NCBI RefSeq assembly: GCF_000613125.1
Contig: NZ_HG964497.1
Span: 2,270,000-2,333,999 of the forward strand
Direction of reading: 5' to 3'
DNA: 64,000 nucleotides
Source of the DNA: Bacillus sp. EB01
GTDB lineage: Bacteria > Bacillota > Bacilli > Bacillales > Cytobacillaceae
Shown here in pieces: positions 52,006-60,912 of this stretch (positions are counted from its first letter, which is position 1; each line of letters opens with the position of its first letter). The notes under the pieces were generated by a model. The model saw only the letters and a program-made list of their open reading frames with translations. It made no database searches and was not told the origin of the DNA. A program made the position numbers and the translations under genes.

Positions 52006-52383
52006 CGATTTAAGCAGAAATCACACTGGAATTTGTATATCCTTCCGATACATGAGATTTTTAAGAGTAAAAATGTGGCGCTAATCGATGGAAGCTGTAT
52101 AAGTGCTTGTGAAACTTATGCGGAGGCTTTTAAGGGTAATCGGCTTGCGACAATGATTGGAGGGCCAACTGCTGGAACAAACGACTCGATCAATCATATA
52201 AAACTTCCAGGAAATATGGGCGTCTGGTTTACCGCCATGCAAGCATTGAGTTTAGAAGGGACTCAGCACCATATGATAGGGGTTCAGCCAGATATCATAG
52301 TAGAAAGAACGCGAGAGGCAGTACTCGAAGGCAGAGACGAACAACTAGAAGCATCCATCGAATATTTGAGTGAGGAAAATTAG
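52006..52383 (+). pseudogene. S41 family peptidase, C-terminal fragment
   Basis: From about 52045 the frame reads like the end of a C-terminal processing (tail-specific) protease: KNVALIDGSCISACETYAEA is the nucleophile region (Ser), followed by GGPTAGTNDSI and IGVQPDIIVERT. The whole N-terminal part, including the PDZ region, is absent, and the upstream sequence is a terminator. No start codon or ribosome binding site fits. It is a truncated relic. Confidence 0.65.
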
Positions 52384-52793
52384 TGGATCACGGGGATTGG
52401 TCCCTTGTCTCACCTCCTATAAATGCCTATCTTTTGTGCAGTAAGTTGCTCATTGAAGATAGGCATTTTTTATGTGCAAGAGCATTAAGGATTATCCAAT
52501 TAGAAGAGTTGTGACTCCAAAGCCAAGCATTCATTTAATAAGTTTGACCTACGTAGGAGACGAGAGAATTGTCCCTTTGGCCTCCCCCTTAGCTATCTCA
52601 TAAAGACACAATAAAGACAACTTATCGACTTATTATGGACTTGTTACTTAAATTAGATGAACTATATAATTACTTCAAGATTCGGAGTATTCATCTTTGA
52701 AAAACCATCAATTCTATTTAAGGGAGGTATGTAAAGTATCATAGAATGAAAGCGCTACCATCCTTGTTTTTAAAAAACGAAGGGAGACATACT
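52384..52793. other. Intergenic region with a repeated 3' flank and terminator
   Basis: Starts with GGATCACGGGGATTGGTCCC, a form of a dispersed GGGACnGGTCCC hairpin word, then a terminator-like pair GCCTATCTT/AAGATAGGC. A segment near 52486-52530 matches 56071-56112. A cre-like box lies at 52747-52760, just upstream of the next gene. Confidence 0.6.
52747..52760 (+). promoter_or_regulatory. CcpA cre-like box
   Basis: TGAAAGCGCTACCA matches TGWAANCGNTNWCA at 13 of 14 positions and lies 34 bp before the start of the large secreted protein. It overlaps the alternative ATG at 52746, which argues for the later start. Confidence 0.6.
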
Positions 52794-55700
52794 ATGGGGA
52801 AAAAACGTTATCGCAAATTGCTCTCAAGCTTCTTAATTGTCATGTTAATCACTAGTTTTTTTCAATTCAGTGTAAGTGCCGAAACAAATAATGATGAGAC
52901 TGTGGTTGCAAAGTTGAATGGTCGTGGTTTTAAAGAAGTGCAGAATCTGGGTACTCCTGCTACAGGTGCAGTTGTAACGGATGCCGTATTTGGAAAAGAG
53001 AATGGGAGAGATATTGTCTATACAACGGCAAATGGAGGACTATTTAATGTTATTGATGTTAAGAACAATAAGGTTCTCTTTAATGAGCAATTAGGAAAAG
53101 TAGGCCAGGTCTGGACTCATATTATTGCTCCGGATGGAACCGTATATATTGCTGGATTAGCAGAAAAGAACGCAGGAGAACTTTGGAGTTATTCACCACA
53201 AACAAAATCTGTTAAGAATTTAGGGATTCCGGATCCAAGCCATCAATTCTGGAGCAGCACAACAGATGATCAAGGGAATGTCTATATCGGTACCTACAAG
53301 GAAAAAGAAGGTAAAATATTCAAATACGACGTCAATCAGAAAAAATTTATTGACTTGGGAAAAGTGGATGTCGAGGGTGACGCTAGTTATGTGCGATCGT
53401 TAACTTACCACGACGGTTACCTCTACGCAGGCTTGGGGGTTACAGGAAGTGTGTATCGAATCAACACTCAGACTTTAGAAAAAGAAAATATCACGAAAAA
53501 TGCACCTGATATCATTGGGAAAACACTTGTAGAAATGCAATTTGCATATGATATGGAGGTTGCTGGAAACTTCTTATTTGTACGTTTTAGTGGTGTAAGT
53601 GCTATCTTGATTTATGATTTAACTGCACAAGAGTGGGAAGATAGAGTAATAGGTGGTATAAAAGGTGATGGTTCTGAGGATGACTTCGGAGCTTTTGGAT
53701 ATTCACAATTAGCTGTGAATGATGGTAAAACATATGTAATTAACGAACGTCATATTTTAGAAGTGGATGTAAACACATTGGAAACAAGGGAAACGGGTAT
53801 CCGTTATCCTGCAGGATGGCGGGGAAGTGCTTTTGTTGACTTTGGAGAGGACTCCGCAGATTTACGTCTTGTTACGGTAAAAAGGTCCGGAGAAATTATG
53901 ACAGTGGATTTGGATGCCAATAAAATAATCGATTTACCTTTAGCGATGAATGGGAATTTGCCGTTAGCTTTACATAGTCTTGGACTTGGTCCTGATGGCA
54001 ACCTCTACATGACTACTTACCCTGGAGGTCCAAAAGGGGCAAGATACAACACGAAAACAGGTGAAATTACCACGTATTCTCAAGGCCAGGCAGAAGGTAT
54101 GGCTGCTGGTAATGGCTCTGACATGTATTTCGGGATATACTCCGGAGCATCGATTCAAAAGATGAATACAGATACACTAAAAACTGAGACACTTTTCAAT
54201 TTATATGATGTGTATGAACAAGACCGTCCATATATCATGAAATTTGAGAATGAAAAATTACTAATCGGTACAATTCCATATTATCAAAAATTAGGCGGAA
54301 CGCTGACAATCTATGACCCTGTTACAGGAGAAAGAGAGACACATAGAAATATTGTCCAAGATCAAAGTATCGTTGGCCTTGCTTATAAGGATGGCAAGAT
54401 TTACGGGTCTACCACAATCCGTGGAGGGTTGGATATCGAACCAACTGCCAAAAAGGCAAAAATGTTTGTGTGGGATGTGGAAGGCCAAAAGAAAATTACG
54501 GAGTTTGAATTAGACTTCTCGGAATTGGATGCGCCTCCAATGATAAGCGGACTGACCTTTGATGAAGATGGTTTATTATGGGGAGCAGTTGATGGGATCT
54601 TATTTGCAATGAACCCTGATACGTATGAAATCGTAAAATCTAAGAATTTATATCCAAATATCAAAAATAGAGGGATGTGGAGACCTGTTCATATCCTGTT
54701 TGGAGAAGATGGGTTACTATATACGGACATTGGCGGAAAATTAGCAGTAGTAGATCCAAAATCAAAAGATCTCAAACATGTTAGCTTGATTGAGTCGGGA
54801 CCTGAAGTCTCGTTTATTGAACTCGCATACGATAAGGAAGGCAACCAAAATATTTATTTTATCGACGGTGACTCGCATTATTTAAAAATGATTCCTGTCA
54901 TTGATGGAGGGAAACTGCCTGTTGTACCTATTTACGAAACGGTTCCTGTACCAGTTGCAAATGCAGGATTTGAAGGAACAGTAGGAGAAAACAATTCTAT
55001 TCCGGGTTGGTCGTCATTATTTGGTCTTACAAATAATGTTTCGTACGGGATAACCAGCGAAAAGGCTAAAACAGGAAACAATTCAATGAAAATTACCGAT
55101 AGGGCTCAAAATGAAACAGTGTTTGTCGTATCAAATCCGATTCCGGTTACAGCTGGTGTTGAGTATACAGGTACAGTTGAAATGTATTTAGAGGATGGCA
55201 GTGCAAGCTTCTTTATCCGTTATTTTGATGCAGCTGGTAAGCAAGTTGGGAAGGATGTGGATGGTGTCAACATCATTCATGTTAGGGGCGGACATAAACA
55301 ATGGCAAACGGTACGTGCAACGGTCAAAGCACCTGAAAATGCTGTTTCTGCCAGATTATTTGGAGGGGCTTCTAACTTCTTTACAACAACAGGGGCATAT
55401 TATGATGACTTCAAATTAACGTATGAAAGAGAAGTTGTAGTAGATAAAGTGACACTCTCCGGAGAAAATACACTACTCCAGGGCGATGAAATAGAAACCA
55501 AACTATCAGTCCTTCTTACGAATGGAGATTCAGTCGACCTAGATGAAGTTGATGATGTAGAGTGGATAAATAGTTCACCACAGGTTGCTGCGTTAGAGAA
55601 CGGAAAAATTACCGGTAAAAATGCAGGAACTACCGAAATTCAAGCAATCGTGACTTATCAAGGTGAAGAATACACATCAAATAAGCTAACCGTGGCAGTT

Positions 55701-55943
55701 ACCGTCACCACAGCTACAGTAGCTAATCAGATTGCAGAGCTTCAAACATCTAAACAAATCGAACATTCACTATCAAATCAACTAACAAACCGTTTAGACC
55801 AAGCACAGCATCATTACGATAAAGGCCACTTACTACAAGCAAAAAAACACCTTGAAGACTTTACAAAGCACCTAAATAATAGTAATGCTAACAACGAAAT
55901 TAAAGCAATGCTCACTAACAACGTAAACGCTATATGGGAATAA
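52794..55943 (+). CDS. Large secreted protein with beta-propeller, CBM-like, Ig-like and FIMAH domains
   Basis: About 1049 residues. Signal peptide about 1-30 (LSSFLIVMLITSFFQFSVSA). A long WD/NHL-like beta-propeller region follows (about 45-720) with many YIxxxDxGxLY-type blade phrases. Next come a carbohydrate-binding-like sandwich (about 745-895, NAGFEGTVGENNSIPGWSS), a Big_2-like Ig domain (about 900-985, DVEWINSSPQVAALENGKIT) and a C-terminal FIMAH-type helical domain (QAQHHYDKGHLLQAKKHLED). ATG 52794 follows GAAGGGAGA. Together with the cre-like box this suggests a carbon-regulated, surface or extracellular protein acting on a carbohydrate. No catalytic residues are identified. Confidence 0.78.
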   Translation: MGKKRYRKLLSSFLIVMLITSFFQFSVSAETNNDETVVAKLNGRGFKEVQNLGTPATGAVVTDAVFGKENGRDIVYTTANGGLFNVIDVKNNKVLFNEQLGKVGQVWTHIIAPDGTVYIAGLAEKNAGELWSYSPQTKSVKNLGIPDPSHQFWSSTTDDQGNVYIGTYKEKEGKIFKYDVNQKKFIDLGKVDVEGDASYVRSLTYHDGYLYAGLGVTGSVYRINTQTLEKENITKNAPDIIGKTLVEMQFAYDMEVAGNFLFVRFSGVSAILIYDLTAQEWEDRVIGGIKGDGSEDDFGAFGYSQLAVNDGKTYVINERHILEVDVNTLETRETGIRYPAGWRGSAFVDFGEDSADLRLVTVKRSGEIMTVDLDANKIIDLPLAMNGNLPLALHSLGLGPDGNLYMTTYPGGPKGARYNTKTGEITTYSQGQAEGMAAGNGSDMYFGIYSGASIQKMNTDTLKTETLFNLYDVYEQDRPYIMKFENEKLLIGTIPYYQKLGGTLTIYDPVTGERETHRNIVQDQSIVGLAYKDGKIYGSTTIRGGLDIEPTAKKAKMFVWDVEGQKKITEFELDFSELDAPPMISGLTFDEDGLLWGAVDGILFAMNPDTYEIVKSKNLYPNIKNRGMWRPVHILFGEDGLLYTDIGGKLAVVDPKSKDLKHVSLIESGPEVSFIELAYDKEGNQNIYFIDGDSHYLKMIPVIDGGKLPVVPIYETVPVPVANAGFEGTVGENNSIPGWSSLFGLTNNVSYGITSEKAKTGNNSMKITDRAQNETVFVVSNPIPVTAGVEYTGTVEMYLEDGSASFFIRYFDAAGKQVGKDVDGVNIIHVRGGHKQWQTVRATVKAPENAVSARLFGGASNFFTTTGAYYDDFKLTYEREVVVDKVTLSGENTLLQGDEIETKLSVLLTNGDSVDLDEVDDVEWINSSPQVAALENGKITGKNAGTTEIQAIVTYQGEEYTSNKLTVAVTVTTATVANQIAELQTSKQIEHSLSNQLTNRLDQAQHHYDKGHLLQAKKHLEDFTKHLNNSNANNEIKAMLTNNVNAIWE

Positions 55944-55986
55944 GTGGGTCACAGGGACAGGTCCCTTGTCCCACCCCTACAAAAAA

Positions 55987-56026
55987 GCCTATCTTTCGAG
56001 CAACTGTAGCTCTAGAAAGATAGGCT
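55987..56026. terminator. Bidirectional terminator after the FIMAH gene
   Basis: AGCCTATCTTT pairs with AAAGATAGGCT around a GAGC-AACTGTA-GCTC inner hairpin, flanked by A and T runs. Confidence 0.85.
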
Positions 56027-56445
56027 TTTTATTACGCTGTTCTATTTCTTAGCAGGTACATGAAAAATAGAGCTGCACCAATTAAAAGAGTTGTGATTCC
56101 AATAGCATGCATGTTATAGAGTGGTCCGAAAATATGTTTATGAAGAAACAAGAATAGGGTTTTTTCCTCGAAAAGGTGTTTAGTGGAACAAACGGGTTAA
56201 GAGAGCAGTAGTTCCTTCCACAAAATGGATTTATGATGGAAGTGCGGACTATGAGGAGAGCGTCTATTCCAAGAATAATTCAATTTTTGAGTTTGAATTG
56301 GAATGGGAAGTTCAAGAAAAAACAATATGGGAGAACAGTTTTTGAATTAAAGCCGGAATAATTGTGCCATGTCTCAGCACGTTTTCGATAGGAAACGGAA
56401 CCCGTTAGGGATATTCCACTCCCTTTTATAATACAATATACCTTG

Positions 56446-56467
56446 TAACACAAAGTATAATGTGTTA
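56446..56467. promoter_or_regulatory. Operator overlapping the PadR-gene -10 box
   Basis: TAACACA and TGTGTTA are perfect 7-bp arms separated by 8 bp (ATGT-N8-ACAT-like spacing typical of PadR sites). The spacer contains most of the -10 box TATAAT (56456-56461). Suits PadR autorepression. Confidence 0.65.
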
Positions 56468-56492
56468 TATTTCCAGTGTGGAGGTGTAGATT

Positions 56493-56837
56493 TTGGAAAT
56501 TCGAAAAGAATGGCTTAAAGGATACATAGATGTAATTATTTTAAGTTTGCTAGTTGACGAAGACCTTTACGGTTATGAAATGAGCAAGAAAATGAAAGAA
56601 GTAAGTGGAAATACTTTTGTACTAAAGGAGGGAACCTTGTATCCGGCACTCAAGAGATTGGAAACGAAATTGTTAATCGAAGGGTATTGGACTGATTCAG
56701 AGGGTGCAGCGCGAAGGAAATATTACCGAATAACAAGTACCGGCATTGAAGAGTTTAAAAGCAGCCAAAATGAATGGCTTGTCTTGAAGAACATTTTACA
56801 GTCTTTTTTGGAGGGGAATGATCATGGAAAGAATTAA
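56493..56837 (+). CDS. PadR family transcriptional regulator
   Basis: A 114-residue winged-helix repressor. The PadR signature reads LYGYEMSKKMKEVSG, then KEGTLYPALKRLETKLLIEG and the wing segment RRKYYRITSTGIEEF. TTG 56493 follows GGAGGTG. It overlaps the next gene by 14 bp, the classic arrangement of a PadR regulator controlling a HAAS-domain membrane protein. Confidence 0.88.
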   Translation: MEIRKEWLKGYIDVIILSLLVDEDLYGYEMSKKMKEVSGNTFVLKEGTLYPALKRLETKLLIEGYWTDSEGAARRKYYRITSTGIEEFKSSQNEWLVLKNILQSFLEGNDHGKN

Positions 56838-57534
56838 TCAATTTTTGGATGAATTATATAAGGAATCTTCCTTAAGCCTTCGAGAAAAGGAAGAAATGAA
56901 AGAAGAAATGCGGACACACCTGCTTGAGCATATTGAAGAAGCAAAAAGTAAGGGATTGACTGAAGATGAAGCTGTTTCAGAAGCATTAGAGCAATTTGGA
57001 GGAGAAGCAGACATATTTGAAGCTGGAACTAAACATAAGAAAAGTAAACTGAAAGACAAATGGTTTATTGCTACATTGGTATTATTTTGTTTATCTTTTA
57101 TACTGGTTGGTTTTGCTTGGGGAGTAGAGAAAGTTAATGAGCAACAAAGACAGTATTTTTACAATAATATCGAAGGAGCGCTCTTTTTTGGCAATAAGCC
57201 AATTGTTGAAACACTCGAGACAGATGTTAATCGAGCGATAGAAAATGGAACGATTAAAAATATAGTCATTACAATAGGAACACATCCATCATCGCATGTT
57301 CTTTTTAAAACGATTGGAACAGAGGGATTTCCCCAAGATGATTCTGCTTTTATTGAAACGATAGAAGAGCGAATTCCAATGATACATCCGAACACAGAAG
57401 ATACGTATCTTGTTACCAGTTCATATAACGTCGTTCGTTTTTATTGGGTCATTCAGCTAGCATCGGTATTCTTTATTAGTTCTTTGATTTTATATAGTTA
57501 TAGGTTACTTAAAACAAGCAAAGATTGCGATTAA
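56824..57534 (+). CDS. HAAS/permease-prefix-domain membrane protein
   Basis: About 236 residues. The N-terminal helical domain (about 1-65: LDELYKESSLSLREKEEMKE, then LTEDEAVSEALEQFGG) is the DUF1700/HAAS-type permease prefix domain. Two membrane helices (WFIATLVLFCLSFILVGFAW and WVIQLASVFFISSLILYSY) enclose an extracytoplasmic domain. ATG 56824 has GGAGGGG 8 bp upstream. Regulated with PadR; it probably senses or responds to membrane or antimicrobial stress. Confidence 0.8.
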   Translation: MERINQFLDELYKESSLSLREKEEMKEEMRTHLLEHIEEAKSKGLTEDEAVSEALEQFGGEADIFEAGTKHKKSKLKDKWFIATLVLFCLSFILVGFAWGVEKVNEQQRQYFYNNIEGALFFGNKPIVETLETDVNRAIENGTIKNIVITIGTHPSSHVLFKTIGTEGFPQDDSAFIETIEERIPMIHPNTEDTYLVTSSYNVVRFYWVIQLASVFFISSLILYSYRLLKTSKDCD

Positions 57535-57635
57535 AATTGAACTTGGAGAAGTAGATGTAATTAGCAGCTAAAATAGGCTAGGCTAATCACTACTAACGTA
57601 AGAATATAGTTACAGCAAAATCTTTCATATTCATT

Positions 57636-57660
57636 ACGCTCAGAGAACTGAGCGTTTTTT
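57636..57660 (+). terminator. Terminator of the PadR-HAAS operon
   Basis: An 8-bp stem ACGCTCAG/CTGAGCGT with loop AGAA, followed by TTTTT. Confidence 0.9.
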
Positions 57661-57836
57661 CTTTTTCTGTTACTAAAGCCATATGAATCTTATGTTTTAT
57701 TGTTTTACATGGTGGGAATAACCTTAAACGAGTCTTTAGACCCACAATAAAATAGGAGTAAACTAACTATTAAATATATTTTGAATATTATATTATTTGA
57801 GTGTTGGACCAATTTTACTATTTTAGGAGGAGTTCT

Positions 57837-59234
57837 ATGAAGAAAAAGCCTTTGATTCCCTTTGCTTTAGCAGCAGGTCTCGCATTTAGTACATTTGCAG
57901 TGGTTCCGGTCGATGCAAAGCCTGCAGGGTCGCAGCAAGTTCAGTCATTTCACTTAGACAACAAGGTTCTGAACAAAATCAACGTTGATAATATCTACAA
58001 CAATATCGAGTATTTATCCAGAACACCACGTGTTGCCGGTACAGAGGCCGAACAGAAAGCGATTCAATACGTCAAACAGCAATTCGAGTCCTATGGCTAC
58101 AAAACAGAACTTCAGGAATTCAGCTTCTATGGATATACCGCTCCACATACTGTCCAGCTCCTAGTGGATGGTTTTTCTAACCTTGAACCTAAATCCTTTA
58201 CATACGGACTCGACGGGAATGTAACCGGTGAACTGGTGTATGCAGGTTTAGGACAAGCGTCGGAACTAGCAAACCTTGATTTGACTGGAAAAATTGCATT
58301 AATCCAGCGCGGCAGTATTTCGTTTGCTGAAAAAGTATTGAATGCTGCAGCCAAGGGGGCAGCTGGTGTTATTATTTATAACAATACAACGGGAGTCGTG
58401 AATGGAACACTTGGTGCTCCAAATGATAACTATGTACCTGTAGTATCACTCACACAGGAAGCCGGAGAAGCTCTACTTGCTGCCGTTAATAGCGGAACGA
58501 AACCTTCTGCAACAATTAATATTGAAGGGGCAGAGGGTGGAATACGCAAATCCCATAACGTAATCGCTACAAAAGCGCCTACAAATAAAAATAAAGCAGT
58601 AAATGAAATTCTTGCCCTTGGCGCACACCATGATTCAGTCCAGGGAGCACCAGGTGCAAACGACGATGCTTCCGGAACCTCAATGGTACTTGAACTGGCT
58701 CGAGTTTTAAAGGATCTGCCAACAGACAGGGAAATCCGCTTCATCACGTTTGGCGCTGAAGAACTTGGCTTGATTGGTTCCCGCTATTACGCAAGTCAGC
58801 TGACAGCGGATGAAAAAGAACGCTTTACTGGATACTTCAATATGGACATGGTAGGAAGCCGTGATGCAGGCAACCTGGTTATAAACACAGTTGATGGAAA
58901 AAGTAATATTGTCTCCGACATGTCACAGGCTTCTAGTACACGATTAAACGGTCAGTCAACACCGATTGAACTGGGTGGAAGCAGCGACCATGTTGCATTC
59001 CATGAGGTAGGAATCGCATCAGCATCATTCATCCATCGCCCACTCGAGCCATGGTACCACACTCCGGAAGATACAATTGATAAAATCAGCAAAGAAAAGC
59101 TTCAGGATGTAGCTGAAATCATTGGCACAGCGGTTTATGATATTGTCAGTCCGGACAACCAGGGACCAAAAGCCAAAAAAGGCAAAGAACAAAAAGTCCC
59201 GCAACAACTCTATCATGAGCAGGCAATTCAATAA
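57837..59234 (+). CDS. Secreted M28 family aminopeptidase with PA domain (YwaD-like)
   Basis: A 465-residue exported zinc peptidase. Signal peptide about 1-27. M28 zinc ligands and active site: GAHHDSVQGAPGANDDASG (His264, Asp276 region), FGAEELGLIGS (Glu308/309), NMDMVGS (Asp), and the last His in WYHTPEDT. A protease-associated domain (about 130-235, NVTGELVYAGLGQ) is inserted before the catalytic core. The order matches B. subtilis YwaD (leucyl aminopeptidase). TAGGAGG precedes ATG 57837; the upstream in-frame ATG is rejected. It cleaves N-terminal residues of extracellular peptides. Confidence 0.9.
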   Translation: MKKKPLIPFALAAGLAFSTFAVVPVDAKPAGSQQVQSFHLDNKVLNKINVDNIYNNIEYLSRTPRVAGTEAEQKAIQYVKQQFESYGYKTELQEFSFYGYTAPHTVQLLVDGFSNLEPKSFTYGLDGNVTGELVYAGLGQASELANLDLTGKIALIQRGSISFAEKVLNAAAKGAAGVIIYNNTTGVVNGTLGAPNDNYVPVVSLTQEAGEALLAAVNSGTKPSATINIEGAEGGIRKSHNVIATKAPTNKNKAVNEILALGAHHDSVQGAPGANDDASGTSMVLELARVLKDLPTDREIRFITFGAEELGLIGSRYYASQLTADEKERFTGYFNMDMVGSRDAGNLVINTVDGKSNIVSDMSQASSTRLNGQSTPIELGGSSDHVAFHEVGIASASFIHRPLEPWYHTPEDTIDKISKEKLQDVAEIIGTAVYDIVSPDNQGPKAKKGKEQKVPQQLYHEQAIQ

Positions 59235-59245
59235 CATACTATGAT

Positions 59246-59281
59246 AACCAGGAGCTTCCTTTTAGGAGCTCCTGGTTTTTA
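59246..59281 (+). terminator. Terminator of the M28 gene
   Basis: An 11-bp stem AACCAGGAGCT/AGCTCCTGGTT with a 10-nt loop, then a T run. Confidence 0.9.
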
Positions 59282-59317
59282 TTTGAACAGACACTTCTAT
59301 AGGTGAACGGGATTTGA

Positions 59318-59744
59318 AGCCTCGATCATGAGTTATATTGTCAAAGCAATTGGCAATGATTTAGGAAACGCAGATGAAGTGATTCATTTAAACGGCCGTT
59401 TGGTGCTTATACCAGTAATCTGCAATTGAATCCTGGGCAAACGCAACATTATTTCCATTATCTAAAATGTTCATCATATTTCCATTCCCGAGTGGCACAT
59501 TGATGAAATCAACAAGGCGTTCGACCTGATCACCTATAACGGTGCAAACATTATGAGAGTGAACGATGAGTATGGTATCGAAGCAGGGAAACCAGCTAAC
59601 TTTATCATTTTAGATGCACATGATGCATATGAAGCAATTCGTGAACGTGCAGAAGTACTTGCTTCCATCCGCAATGGTGAATATCTGTTTAAACGCGAAC
59701 CACGAAAAAATGACATTGAGACAGATTTCCTAAAACAATCATAA
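59318..59744 (+). pseudogene. Cytosine deaminase-like gene, deleted and internally inverted
   Basis: Three pieces of an amidohydrolase of the cytosine-deaminase (CodA) type are adjacent. On the plus strand about 59318-59410 reads YIVKAIGNDLGNADEVIHLN then GRLV, an N-terminal segment. On the minus strand about 59400-59497 reads PLGNGNMMNILDNG followed by NNVAFAQDSIADYWY, an internal active-site region. On the plus strand 59498-59744 reads INKAFDLITYNGANIMRVND then EYGIEAGKPANFIILDAHDA, the C-terminus. Most of the gene is deleted and the middle piece is inverted. It is non-functional. Confidence 0.65.
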
Positions 59745-59771
59745 GATTAATATACGAATTTAAATGAAAGA

Positions 59772-59804
59772 AGCCAGGAGCCCCGAACATACGGACTTCT
59801 GGCT
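59772..59804. terminator. Bidirectional terminator
   Basis: AGCCAGGAG (59772-59780) pairs with CTTCTGGCT (59796-59804), 9 bp with one wobble. It ends the convergent lipoprotein gene. Confidence 0.7.
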
Positions 59805-59809
59805 ATTTA

Positions 59810-60232
59810 TTAATAACCTACTATTGGCAATAATACGGTTTTAAGACCTTCTTCATGTTCTTTTGCTAATCTCCCATAGCCTTCTGATTCTTCACTGCTG
59901 AGCAATGTTGCAGTTCCATTATCAACAAACCATATTTGATACTCATATAGCCTTTCAGGCATATTCTTATCCTCTTCATAAAAGAAGGTCATGACATAAT
60001 CAGCTTTTGAAGCTTGTTTCATTTCCGCATTTGGATTCCATTTTACCTTACCAAAAGATTGCCTAATGTTTTCAAGTTTCCCCTCTTCAAAAATCAGCGC
60101 AACATCCTCATATACTCCAGTTTCATTCAACTTTTGGACATCGATTCTGGTTAGTAGTTTTTGTTTTTCTGAACAAGCAGTAAGTAGCAATAGAAAAAAT
60201 AATAGCAGGGTCAAATTTAATTTATAATTCAC
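59810..60232 (-). CDS. Putative lipoprotein, 140 residues, paralog of the 49.6-kb lipoprotein
   Basis: The lipobox LLLLTACSEKQ gives a Cys20 lipid anchor. The mature domain contains ENIRQSFGKVKWNPNAEMKQ and KNMPERLYEYQIWFVDNG, parallel to the lipoprotein at 49597-50025. No family was recognised. AGGAGGTATATCAGTG lies upstream of the ATG at 60232. Confidence 0.7.
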   Translation of the reverse strand: MNYKLNLTLLLFFLLLLTACSEKQKLLTRIDVQKLNETGVYEDVALIFEEGKLENIRQSFGKVKWNPNAEMKQASKADYVMTFFYEEDKNMPERLYEYQIWFVDNGTATLLSSEESEGYGRLAKEHEEGLKTVLLPIVGY

Positions 60233-60453
60233 TGATATACCTCCTTATTGGTTCACCTCTGTTTTGTTAATAATTAGACGTATAACACCCCTTACCTGCT
60301 ACAACATTCCCTAAATTAAATATGGATAAAGCCCGGAGCATTAAAGTAATGCCGGGTTTTCATTATGCTTTCCTTTTTTTGATTAATAACTTCAGAGTAT
60401 ACTATAGTAATTAAGGGATGCATAAAGCCAAATATCTAAAAGGGGGGACTTTC

Positions 60454-60618
60454 ATGAGATGCGGTACAAAATGCTTTAAGGTTGAATTGGAAGTCCAAGG
60501 AGAGATACTAACGAAAACTATTGCAGCAAGGACTCCAATTGATGCCAGGAAAACGATAAGGATGGAATATGGTGCAGATGCAAAGATTCTCATCGTCAAA
60601 GAAGAAAGGAAGCAATAA
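60454..60618 (+). CDS. Small hypothetical protein, 54 residues
   Basis: ATG 60454 follows AAAGGGGGGACT. The product begins MRCGTKCFKVELEVQGE, is mostly basic, and ends DAKILIVKEERKQ. Two Cys residues near the start could bind a metal, but this is speculative. Flanking sequence has no operon partner. Confidence 0.5.
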   Translation: MRCGTKCFKVELEVQGEILTKTIAARTPIDARKTIRMEYGADAKILIVKEERKQ

Positions 60619-60912
60619 AACAAAAATGTTGTTTCTTTTAATAGAGCATGCTTACAAGCCAACCTTTCCTTTGTGAAGGGCGTTTTTTTATAGGCAGAAA
60701 AGCATGATTCAATAGTAGAGCCTTATGCTCAATCAGAACTTTAAGCAAAGGACTAAATTCCTGTTTATTCCATATTGTTTGACATCTGAATATTCTGAAC
60801 TTAGAATCGAACTAGTAAAGATCTTTACTTTCATACTTAATCTCTCAATTATAAGCAGGCTGCTTGTACAACTGTATTAGAAAGAATTTATCGGTGAAAT
60901 AGGAGGTTCTAT

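Larger units (their letters stand above)
55944..56492. other. Decayed intergenic region with terminator and relics
   Basis: GGGTCACAGGGACAGGTCCC repeats the word at 52386. A hairpin AGCCTATCTTT/AAAGATAGGCT spans about 55987-56026, with T tails in both directions. On the minus strand, 56032-56112 can encode a 26-residue hydrophobic end (ITTLLIGAALFFMYLLRN). On the plus strand, 56185-56343 is an open relic without a start (KWIYDGSADYEESVYSKN). Confidence 0.6.
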
